Program-made: the position numbers and the translations under genes
Origin: Acidobacteriota bacterium
GTDB taxonomy: Bacteria; Acidobacteriota; Terriglobia; Acidiferrales; UBA7541
Length of the DNA stretch: 64,000 nucleotides
Assembly (NCBI GenBank): GCA_021832085.1
Contig: JAKBLM010000014.1
Location: 18,594-82,593, forward strand
Direction: 5' to 3'
The notes under the pieces: generated by a model
What the model was told of the DNA's origin: nothing
Seen by the model: the letters and a program-made list of their open reading frames with translations, nothing else
Database searches by the model: none
Shown here: positions 45,334-53,706 of the stretch, piece by piece
How positions within the stretch are numbered: the stretch's first letter is position 1
Layout of the letters: the number at the start of each line of letters is the position of its first letter

Positions 45334-48300
45334 ATGTTGAATCTGCGATCTGGGTTTTGCCGGCTGGCTGTTGGTGCGGGTCTTGCCGCCGGCTTTCTGT
45401 TGTGCGCTCCGCTCCACGGGCAGCAATACAATCCGAAACTGTTTTCCGGAATGAAATGGCGGCTGGTAGGACCGGGAACCGGCGGCCGCGTCGAGGCCGT
45501 TACCGGAATCCCCGACCAGCCCAACACCTACTACATCGGCGCGGTGGACGGAGGGGTTTGGAAGACCACGGACGGCGGGCTGCAATGGACGCCGCTCTTC
45601 AACCACGAGCCGGTGGCGTCGATTGGCGCCATCGCCATTGCTCCCTCGGATCCCGACGTGATCTACGTCGGCACGGGTGAAGAGGCGCCTCGCGGCGATA
45701 TCTCGTTTGGCGATGGCGTCTACAAATCGACCGATGGCGGCAAGACGTGGACTGACGTCGGACTGAAAGACAGCAAGCAGATCGGCAAGATTGTGGTGGA
45801 CCCACGGAACGCGAATATCGTTTACGTGGCGGCAGAGGGGGACATTTACGGTCCTAACGCGCAGCGCGGCGTCTTCCGCTCGACCGACGGTGGGAAGACC
45901 TGGCAGAAGGTGCTCTTCAAGAACGACCAGACCGGGGCTGTGGACCTGTCGATGGATCCGGCCAATCCGCGGGTGCTCTACGCGGCGCTGTGGCAGGTGA
46001 GCCGCAAGCCGTGGCACTTCACTGACGGCGGGCCGGGCAGCGGGCTCTACAAATCCACCGATGGCGGCACCACGTGGCATCACCTGACAGGCCACGGGTT
46101 GCCGAGCGGCTTGTTCGGCAGGATCGGCGTGGCCGTTGCGGGCGGCAGCGGCGGCCAGCGCGTCTACGCGCTGATCGAGGCGAAGCAGGGCGGACTCTAT
46201 CGCTCCGACGACGCCGGCGCCACCTGGAAGCTGGTGAACAATCAGCAGATTCTGCGTACCCGCGCCTGGTATTTCACCAACATCTTCGCGGACCCGCACG
46301 ATCCCAACGTTCTCTACGTCGCCGACAACGGCTTCTATCGCTCGGTCGACGGCGGCCGCACGTTCAAGGCGCTGGCGATTCCCGGCGGCGACAATCACGC
46401 CTTCTGGATGAATCCTGTGCATCCGAACCACATGATCGAGGGCCACGACCAGGGCGTGGCGATCAGCGTAGACGGCGGCAAGACATGGGGCGAGCGGCAG
46501 AACCTGCCGATCGCGCAGTTCTATCACATCACCACCGACAACGAATTCCCCTACTACATCTATGGCTCGCAACAGGACGAGGGCGCGCTGGCGATCGTGA
46601 GCGACGCCCGCGGCGGCGTGCTGCGCAAGCTCTACTGGGTGGGTGGTGACGACGGCGAGTGCGGCTACGTGCTGGTCGATCCCGCCAATCCGAACCTGAT
46701 CGTTGCCGGCGGCTACGGCGGCGCGCTGACCACCTACAACAAGGTGAGCGGGCAACTGCTCGACATCGCGCCCTGGACCAATGACAACGGCGGCCACGGG
46801 GCCGCGCACCTGAAATACCGTTTCAATTGGACCTCGCCACTCGCCTTTTCGCCCCAAAATCCGCACGTGCTCTACATCGGCTCGCAGTACTTACTCGAAA
46901 CCGACAACGGCGGCAGGAGCTGGAAAGCGATCAGCCCCGACCTGACCCGCAACGACAAGAGCAAGCAGGTGAGCTCGGGCGGACCGATTTCCCAGGACGA
47001 TTCCAGCATCGAGTATTACGACACGATCTGGGCGATTGCGCCTTCGCCGGTCCGCGCGGGCCAGATTTGGGTCGGCACCGACGACGGGCTGGTTCAGCTC
47101 ACGCTGAACGGCGGCAAGACCTGGAAGAACGTCACGCCACCGGGCATGCCGGCCTGGGGGCGCGTTTCAATGATTGCCGCCTCAGACGCGGCCGCCGGCA
47201 CCGCCTGGGTGGCTGTCGACAACCACGAAAACAACGATTGGCAGCCCTGGATTTTCCGTACCCGCGATTTCGGCAAGACGTGGACGCGCGTGAACCAGGG
47301 CATCGAGGCCCCGGCCTACGTGCACGCCATCCGCCAGGATCCCAAGGACCCAGACCTGCTGTTTGCCGGGACGGAAACCGGCGTCTACGTCTCTTTCGAC
47401 GCAGGCAATCACTGGCAATCGCTCCAACTCAACTTGCCCACCAGCTCCATGCGCGATTTCGCCATTCACGATAACGACCTGATCGTGGCGACGCACGGCC
47501 GCTCGATCTGGTCGCTCGACGACATCGTGCCGCTGCGGCAGCTGGCCGAGGCTTCGAAAGCCGACGTCTACCTGTTCAGGCCCGAGACAGCGATTCGCTC
47601 GCGGCTGGGCGATCCCACCGGCGCGACGTTCAGCTATTACCTGAAGACGAAGCCGACCGGCCCGGTGACCCTGGCGGTGATCGATGCGCGAGGGAAGACC
47701 GGCGTGCTCTTTTCGAGCACGGGCAAGCGCAAGCTGGATATCCAGCCGGGAATGCACCGGGTGAGCTGGAACCTGCGCTATCCCGTTCCGCCCGACATCA
47801 CGGGCGGCTCGGCTTATGACGAGCGCTACCCGCGCGGCATCATGGCGCTGCCCGGCAAGTACACGGTGAAGCTCACCGTCGACGGGCAAAGCTATACACA
47901 GCCGCTGACGGTGGTGAACGATCCGCGTTCCAAGGTGCCGCAGGCCGACCTAGTGGCGGAATACAACCTGGCCACCACACTGATGGACGCCTTGGCCCGT
48001 GACCACCAGACCGCGGACCAGATTCTCCAACTGCGCGCCGAGCTGAAGCAGATGCGCAAGCGGTTGGCGAACGATCCGAACGCCAAGGCCATTCTTACGG
48101 CCATGGCGAAGCTGGATCACAAGGCCAGCGTCATCGAAAACGTGTTCTACCAGCCGCGCGCCAAGACCAACGAAGAGCTGCTCAATTTTCCGACAGAGTT
48201 GAACAGCAAGATCGCCTATCTCGAAGACGAAGTCGATTTCGGCGATGGCGCGCCGACGGTGCCGTTCAAGGAGATGACCCAAATCTACTTGCGCAGACTC

Positions 48301-48414
48301 GGCCAGGAAGTCGCCGAGTGGAAGCAGCTGCAACAGAACGATCTGGCGGCGCTGAACCGGCAGATGCAGCAGGACCACATCCCGGTGCTCTACGTGGCAC
48401 CGGCGCCGAAGTAG
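45334..48414 (+). CDS. Large secreted BNR/VPS10-type beta-propeller protein
   Basis: 1026 residues. A signal peptide (about 1-29, L-L-C-A-P-L-H-G-Q-Q) precedes many Asp-box (BNR) motifs of the form S-T-D-G-G-K-T-W, G-L-Y-K-S-T-D-G-G-T-T-W and Y-R-S-V-D-G-G-R-T-F, spread from about residue 70 to 700. These build one or two sialidase/sortilin-like propellers. From about 740 a beta-sandwich-like domain follows, and after 870 a helical end (L-R-A-E-L-K-Q-M-R-K-R). Asp boxes alone do not prove hydrolase activity; no catalytic set is evident. GGGAGG precedes the ATG. The gene interrupts the permease array, so it may be a substrate, partner or passenger of it. Confidence 0.82.
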   Translation: MLNLRSGFCRLAVGAGLAAGFLLCAPLHGQQYNPKLFSGMKWRLVGPGTGGRVEAVTGIPDQPNTYYIGAVDGGVWKTTDGGLQWTPLFNHEPVASIGAIAIAPSDPDVIYVGTGEEAPRGDISFGDGVYKSTDGGKTWTDVGLKDSKQIGKIVVDPRNANIVYVAAEGDIYGPNAQRGVFRSTDGGKTWQKVLFKNDQTGAVDLSMDPANPRVLYAALWQVSRKPWHFTDGGPGSGLYKSTDGGTTWHHLTGHGLPSGLFGRIGVAVAGGSGGQRVYALIEAKQGGLYRSDDAGATWKLVNNQQILRTRAWYFTNIFADPHDPNVLYVADNGFYRSVDGGRTFKALAIPGGDNHAFWMNPVHPNHMIEGHDQGVAISVDGGKTWGERQNLPIAQFYHITTDNEFPYYIYGSQQDEGALAIVSDARGGVLRKLYWVGGDDGECGYVLVDPANPNLIVAGGYGGALTTYNKVSGQLLDIAPWTNDNGGHGAAHLKYRFNWTSPLAFSPQNPHVLYIGSQYLLETDNGGRSWKAISPDLTRNDKSKQVSSGGPISQDDSSIEYYDTIWAIAPSPVRAGQIWVGTDDGLVQLTLNGGKTWKNVTPPGMPAWGRVSMIAASDAAAGTAWVAVDNHENNDWQPWIFRTRDFGKTWTRVNQGIEAPAYVHAIRQDPKDPDLLFAGTETGVYVSFDAGNHWQSLQLNLPTSSMRDFAIHDNDLIVATHGRSIWSLDDIVPLRQLAEASKADVYLFRPETAIRSRLGDPTGATFSYYLKTKPTGPVTLAVIDARGKTGVLFSSTGKRKLDIQPGMHRVSWNLRYPVPPDITGGSAYDERYPRGIMALPGKYTVKLTVDGQSYTQPLTVVNDPRSKVPQADLVAEYNLATTLMDALARDHQTADQILQLRAELKQMRKRLANDPNAKAILTAMAKLDHKASVIENVFYQPRAKTNEELLNFPTELNSKIAYLEDEVDFGDGAPTVPFKEMTQIYLRRLGQEVAEWKQLQQNDLAALNRQMQQDHIPVLYVAPAPK

Positions 48415-48547
48415 GAGAAAACGCGACCGTGGACGGGGAGCGGAGCCTCGCGGCTCCGTTCCCCGCACCAGCGGGGCGGGAATGCAACGGGTGGCCGACG
48501 ATTTTCCGGCCGGCCGCGTGTTGCACAAGCGGAGAGGAGATAAGGCT

Positions 48548-51007
48548 ATGGGGGGCTTACTCCAGGATGTGAAATACGGATTTCGGCAGTTGCGGCGCAA
48601 CCCCGCGCTGGCCGTCGTTGCCATCGTGACGCTGGCGCTCGGGATCGGCGTGACGACGGCGATTTTCGGCGTCATCGACTCCTGGCTGCTCAAGCCGCTG
48701 CCGGTTCCCCATCCCGGCCAGATCACGGTGATGACGAACGAGCAGCAGGGTTCGCTGCTCACGCAGTTCAGCCTGCCCGAGTTCCGGGACTACCAGAGGC
48801 ATCCCGGCCCGTTTGCCGACGTCTTCGGTTACGCCCTGGATGTGGTGGGGCTGAGCCAGCACCAGCGCGCCGACCATATCCTGGTCAGTTACGTCACCGG
48901 CAATTATTTCTCCGCGCTGGGCCTCAAGCCATATCTCGGCCGGCTGATCCTTCCATCGGAGGGGCAGGCGCCGGGCGCGAGCCCGGTCGTCGTTCTCAGC
49001 TACGACTACTGGAAGAGCCGGTTCAACGGCGACCGCGACATCATCGGGCAAAGCGTGAAAGTGGATGGGCAGCCGGTGACGGTGGTGGGCGTGACGCCGC
49101 CGGATTTTCAGGGCACGTTTCCCTTCATGAACATGAAGGCGTATTTGCCGATCAGCATCATGGGGCACAATCCAGCCGCCAGTTTGTCGATGTGGACCAA
49201 CCGCGACACTCGCATGCTCGACCTGATGGGCCGGCTGAAGCCGGGAGCGACGGTTGCCGAGGCGCAGTCGGCGATGAACGTGGAAGCGGCGCGCCTGGCG
49301 CAGCAGTTTCCGGAGAGCGAGAGCGGCTTCCAGATCTACGTCTATCCCCAACGGCTGGCCCGGCCGCCCGAGCCGCACCAATACATGCGCCAGGGAATGA
49401 TCGCCGCGCTGTTCCTTGTGCTCGGCGGACTCGTGTTGCTGGTGGCCTGCTTCAACGTGGCGAGCATGCTGATCGCACGCGCCCTGGGCCGGACGCGCGA
49501 GATGGCTCTGCGCGTGGCGCTGGGCGCCGGCCGCTCCCGGCTGCTGCGCCAGACGCTGGCGGAAACGCTGGTGCTGGCACTGGTTGGCGGCGGCGCCGGC
49601 CTTGTGCTGGGCGAATGGCTGGTCAGCCTCCTCGGCCTGATTCATATGCAAGGCACGATCTCGCTGCACCTGGCCGTGGGCTTCGATTGGCGGGTTTACC
49701 TGTTTGCGTTTTTGGTTTGCCTGGCGACAGGGGTGATCGTGGGAATCGCGCCCGCGCTTCGCGCTTCCCGCACCAATCCGAACGAGGCATTGCGGGAAGG
49801 CGGCGCGCGGCTTTCCGGCAGCATACGTTCGGCGCGGCTGCGGCGGGCGCTGGTGGTGACGCAACTGGCCGGTTCGCTGGTGCTGCTGGTGCTGGCCGGC
49901 CTGTTCGTTCGCAGCCTGAGCACGGCGGAAAACGTGGACCTCGGCTTCGATCCCCATGGTGTGCTCGATTTCAGCATGAATCCGCACGACGTTGGCTACA
50001 GCAAGGAGCAGACGATCGAATTCTACAAGCGGCTGCTCGACCGGGTGCGAACAACGCCGGGCGTCGAATCGGCGGCGCTGGCCATCGGCGCCCCCTTGAG
50101 CGGGTACAACGCCACTGCGAACGTCTACGTCGAAGGCCACGTGCTCGGGCCGGGCCAGCACGCGCCGCAAATCTTCTTCAACAGCGTCACGCCGGAATAT
50201 TTCCGCACGATGCACATTCCGCTGATGCGCGGGCGGACGTTCACCAAGGCCGACGACGCCAAAGCGCCGCCGGTGGCCATCATCAACCAGGCGATGGCGA
50301 AGCAGCTCTGGCCCGGACAGGACCCGCTCGGCCTGCGATTCCGCACTTCGGAAAAAGGCAAATGGATCACCGTGGTCGGCGTGGCGGGCAATGCCAGCTA
50401 TCTCTTCGTCGCGTTTCGCGACCGGCCCTATTTCTATCGGCCGATTGCGCAGAGCTACGACGCGTTGCGCACGCTGCAGGTGCGGTCCGCGGTTGCGCCG
50501 GGAACGCTTACGCTGCAGATCCAGAACGAAATTCACTCGCTCGAGCCACAGTTGCCGCTCTTCGACGTCGGGCCGCTCAGCGACGAGGTCAACGGCCCGA
50601 ACGGGCTGTTGATTTTCCGGCTGGGCGCGGCGGTGGCCGGCGGGCTGGGCCTGCTCGGGCTGTTGCTCGCGGTGGTGGGGCTCTACGGCGTGGTGTCGTA
50701 CATGGTTGGGCAGCGGCGGCATGAGATTGCCATCCGCATGGCGATCGGCGCGAGCGAGCGAGACATCCTGCTCGGCGTGCTGCGTGACGGCGGCTGGATG
50801 GTCGCGATCGGCTGGGTGATCGGTTGCGTGCTGGCGGTAATCGTTGCGCGGGCTGCCTCCGGCATCCTGGTGGGTGTCAGCTTCCTCGACCCGGTGACCT
50901 ACATCGCCGCTTCGGTCGCCCTGGGACTGGTGGCCCTGGTGGCGTGCTATCTGCCGGCGCGGCGCGCGATGCGCGTCGATCCGGCCATGGCGCTGCGCTA
51001 TGAGTGA
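48548..51007 (+). CDS. ADOP-type MacB-like permease 5
   Basis: 819 residues from the ATG at 48548; the upstream GGAGAGGAG supports it over the open-frame start at 48482. N-terminus D-V-K-Y-G-F-R-Q-L-R-R-N-P-A-L-A, with N-P-A instead of S-P-G. FtsX1 reads V-L-L-V-A-C-F-N-V-A-S-M-L-I-A-R-A, where F and S replace the A and N of most copies. FtsX2 holds Y-G-V-V-S-Y-M-V and R-R-H-E-I-A-I-R-M-A-I-G-A. The end is P-A-M-A-L-R-Y-E. Together with permease 6 it forms a subgroup with similar second-core openings. It follows the BNR gene by 133 bases. Confidence 0.88.
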   Translation: MGGLLQDVKYGFRQLRRNPALAVVAIVTLALGIGVTTAIFGVIDSWLLKPLPVPHPGQITVMTNEQQGSLLTQFSLPEFRDYQRHPGPFADVFGYALDVVGLSQHQRADHILVSYVTGNYFSALGLKPYLGRLILPSEGQAPGASPVVVLSYDYWKSRFNGDRDIIGQSVKVDGQPVTVVGVTPPDFQGTFPFMNMKAYLPISIMGHNPAASLSMWTNRDTRMLDLMGRLKPGATVAEAQSAMNVEAARLAQQFPESESGFQIYVYPQRLARPPEPHQYMRQGMIAALFLVLGGLVLLVACFNVASMLIARALGRTREMALRVALGAGRSRLLRQTLAETLVLALVGGGAGLVLGEWLVSLLGLIHMQGTISLHLAVGFDWRVYLFAFLVCLATGVIVGIAPALRASRTNPNEALREGGARLSGSIRSARLRRALVVTQLAGSLVLLVLAGLFVRSLSTAENVDLGFDPHGVLDFSMNPHDVGYSKEQTIEFYKRLLDRVRTTPGVESAALAIGAPLSGYNATANVYVEGHVLGPGQHAPQIFFNSVTPEYFRTMHIPLMRGRTFTKADDAKAPPVAIINQAMAKQLWPGQDPLGLRFRTSEKGKWITVVGVAGNASYLFVAFRDRPYFYRPIAQSYDALRTLQVRSAVAPGTLTLQIQNEIHSLEPQLPLFDVGPLSDEVNGPNGLLIFRLGAAVAGGLGLLGLLLAVVGLYGVVSYMVGQRRHEIAIRMAIGASERDILLGVLRDGGWMVAIGWVIGCVLAVIVARAASGILVGVSFLDPVTYIAASVALGLVALVACYLPARRAMRVDPAMALRYE

Positions 51008-51158
51008 GGCGGCCTCCTGATTCGTGGTTCGTGCCTCGTGGACCGTGGCTTTGGTGGCAGCGGTGCCGGCGTGTGGACGGAGCCAGAGCGCGCTTTCGCC
51101 GGAACCTTTGCCTCACCGGCGACGTAGCAGCGGGTGAGGGAAGGGATCGGAGCTATCG

Positions 51159-53615
51159 ATGAATACTTGGTGGCGAGACATTCGGTATGGGTTGCGGTTG
51201 CTGACGCGCTCACCGGGATTCACCCTGATCGCGGTGCTCACGCTCGGGCTGGGCATCGGCGCGAACACCGCAATCTTTAGCGTGGTGAACACCCTGTTGC
51301 TGCGGCCGCTTCCCGTCAGTCATCCGGCCCGGTTGACCGTCATCGCCTACCAGCAGAAAAAGGGTCCGCTCGGCATTCACTTTTCCTATCCCGGATATCG
51401 GGATATTCGCCAGCAGAGCCAGTCGGTCTATTCCCATGTGCTGGGCTATGCTTTCGGCTTGGACGGGTTGAAGGTGAGCGGGAGTTCCGACCGGATCGTG
51501 ACGGCTTATGTGACGGGAAACTATTTCACGGCGCTCGGCCTGCAGCCCGCAGCAGGACGGCTGATTTTGCCTTCGGAAGGAAAGACGGCAGGCGCGGATC
51601 CGTATTTGGTGCTGGGCTACGCATATTGGAAGACTCGATTCGGCGGCGATCCCGGCGTGGTGGGCAGGCAGGCTTCGGTGGATGGACATCCGGTGACGAT
51701 CGTGGGGGTTGCGCCGAAGGGTTTCCCAGGGCTCTATCCACTGGTCGACGTGCAGGCCTACATGCCCTACGGCATGCGGGTGGTGGAGAACGGGAATCCG
51801 AATTTCATGAGCGATTGGGGATCGCGGAATCTGTACCTCTTCGGCTATTTGCATGCCGGCAAGAGCCTTGCCCAGGCGCAAGCGGTCTTGAACGTGGTCG
51901 CCGAGCGGCTTTCCGCCGAGCAGCCGAAGACGGAAGAAGGGCTTTCCCTGCACGTCTACCCGGAGCTGGATGCGCGGCCAGAGCCGGACGCCGACCGGAC
52001 GCTGCAAACGATATCCGCGCTGTTCCTGACGCTGGCGGGGCTGGTGCTGTTGCTCGCGTGCGTCAACGTGGCGAATATCCTGCTGGTGCGGGCCACGGCG
52101 CGTGAACGCGAGATGGCGGTGCGAGCCGCGCTCGGTGCCGGGCGCGGGCGGCTGATCCGCCAGTTGCTCACCGAAAGCCTGCTGCTGGCACTTGCGGGAG
52201 GGATGGCCGGCGTATTGCTTGGCGCTTGGGCGAGCAGGATGCTCGGCTCGATTCAGCTGCACACGGACCTGCCGATTCGGTTCGATTTTTCGCCCGACTG
52301 GCGTGTGCTCTCTTATGCCCTGGGCGCCGCGGTACTGACCGGCATCGTTGTGGGGATCGTTCCGGCTTTGCGGGCCGCGCGGTGCAACGTGAGCCAGGTT
52401 TTGCACGAAGGCGGACGGACAGTTTCGGGCGGGCGACACCGGTTGCGCAGCGCGCTGGTGATGGCGCAAGTGGGCGGCTCGTTGATGCTGCTGATCGTCG
52501 CTGGGCTGTTTACGCGAAGCCTCGCGAGGGCGCAGCGGGCCAGCTTGGGATTCGAACCGGTGGGCGTGGTGAACCTGAGCATGGATCCGAACGGCATCGG
52601 CTACAAGGAAGAGCAGGGGATTACGTTCTACCGGCAGTTGCTCGATCGGACGCGGGCGCTGCCCGGCGTGAGTTCCGCGGCGCTGGCCTTTTCGGTTCCC
52701 ATGGGCTACTACAGCGGCGACGCGGGATTGCAGGTCGAGGGCTATACGCCGCCGCCGGGCCAGCCGCCGCCGGCCGTCGCTTACAATTCCGTCTCACCGG
52801 GCTACTTCCGAACGCTGCGTTTTCAGTTTGTCCGCGGGCGCGGATTCACCGATGCGGACGACAAGAACGCACCCTACGTTGCCGTGGTGAATCAGGCGAT
52901 GGCCAAACGCTTCTGGCCGCACGAAGATCCTATTGGCCGGCAGTTTTACATGGAGGGCGACAAAAAGCACACGATCCACGTGGTGGGCGTGGTGAAAAAC
53001 GCGAAGGTGCAGAGCCTTACCGGGACGATCGACCCCTACTTCTACGTTCCACTGGCGCAACACTACACTCCGCTCGCCACGCTCCATGTGCGTTCGGCCA
53101 TGGCGCCGGCGACCATCATTCGCGAAGCGGAAGAGGCAATTCAGAAGCTGGCGCCCGGCATGCCGGTATTCGACGTGCAGACGATGCCGGAGGCGCTCGA
53201 CGGCCTGAACGGATTCCTGATGTTTCAGTTGGGCGCGGGGCTGGCCGGCGCGCTGGGCGTGCTGGGACTCATTCTGGCCGTGGTCGGCGTGTACGGCGTC
53301 GTGTCGTATTCGACCAGCCAGCGAACGCATGAGATCGGCATTCGCATGGCGCTGGGTGCGCAGCCGGGCGACGTGCTGCGGATCATTTTCCGCGAAGGAT
53401 TGGTGATTGTCGGCATCGGGCTTGTGATTGGAATCGGCGCGGCTCTGGCCATTTCGCGTCTGGTGGCGAATTTCCTGGTCGGCGTGAGCGCGACGGATCC
53501 GGTGACGTATACAACAGTTTCCGCGGCGCTTGTGCTGGCGGCGCTGGCGGCGTGTTTCGTGCCGGCTTGGCGGGCGATGAGGCTGGAGCCGACGACCGCA
53601 TTACGGCATGAATGA
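51159..53615 (+). CDS. ADOP-type MacB-like permease 6
   Basis: 818 residues. ATG at 51159, with only GATCGGAG as upstream site. Opens D-I-R-Y-G-L-R-L-L-T-R-S-P-G-F-T. FtsX1 is V-L-L-L-A-C-V-N-V-A-N-I-L-L-V-R-A. The segment V-N-L-S-M-D-P-N-G-I-G-Y-K-E-E-Q in the second core closely parallels D-F-S-M-N-P-H-D-V-G-Y-S-K-E-Q of permease 5, pointing to a recent duplication. FtsX2 reads Y-G-V-V-S-Y-S-T and [13 protein letters not shown]. The C-terminus is T-T-A-L-R-H-E, with H in place of Y. Confidence 0.88.
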   Translation: MNTWWRDIRYGLRLLTRSPGFTLIAVLTLGLGIGANTAIFSVVNTLLLRPLPVSHPARLTVIAYQQKKGPLGIHFSYPGYRDIRQQSQSVYSHVLGYAFGLDGLKVSGSSDRIVTAYVTGNYFTALGLQPAAGRLILPSEGKTAGADPYLVLGYAYWKTRFGGDPGVVGRQASVDGHPVTIVGVAPKGFPGLYPLVDVQAYMPYGMRVVENGNPNFMSDWGSRNLYLFGYLHAGKSLAQAQAVLNVVAERLSAEQPKTEEGLSLHVYPELDARPEPDADRTLQTISALFLTLAGLVLLLACVNVANILLVRATAREREMAVRAALGAGRGRLIRQLLTESLLLALAGGMAGVLLGAWASRMLGSIQLHTDLPIRFDFSPDWRVLSYALGAAVLTGIVVGIVPALRAARCNVSQVLHEGGRTVSGGRHRLRSALVMAQVGGSLMLLIVAGLFTRSLARAQRASLGFEPVGVVNLSMDPNGIGYKEEQGITFYRQLLDRTRALPGVSSAALAFSVPMGYYSGDAGLQVEGYTPPPGQPPPAVAYNSVSPGYFRTLRFQFVRGRGFTDADDKNAPYVAVVNQAMAKRFWPHEDPIGRQFYMEGDKKHTIHVVGVVKNAKVQSLTGTIDPYFYVPLAQHYTPLATLHVRSAMAPATIIREAEEAIQKLAPGMPVFDVQTMPEALDGLNGFLMFQLGAGLAGALGVLGLILAVVGVYGVVSYSTSQRTHEIGIRMALGAQPGDVLRIIFREGLVIVGIGLVIGIGAALAISRLVANFLVGVSATDPVTYTTVSAALVLAALAACFVPAWRAMRLEPTTALRHE

Positions 53616-53706
53616 CGCGGGGCGCGACGGGCGCCTGTAGCGCCAGCGCTTCTCTTGCGGGTTTCGGGAGCGAGGTCGGTAAAGAAACGATAGGGGGAAA
53701 GGGTCG

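Noticed and set aside
45100..46866. A 588-codon open frame on the minus strand
   Set aside because: Antisense to the BNR protein, whose signal peptide and repeats are clear on the plus strand.
48557..50722. A 721-codon open frame on the minus strand
   Set aside because: It lies entirely opposite permease 5, its product is histidine/arginine-rich without domains, and the plus-strand frame encodes a complete ADOP protein. High GC creates such antisense frames.
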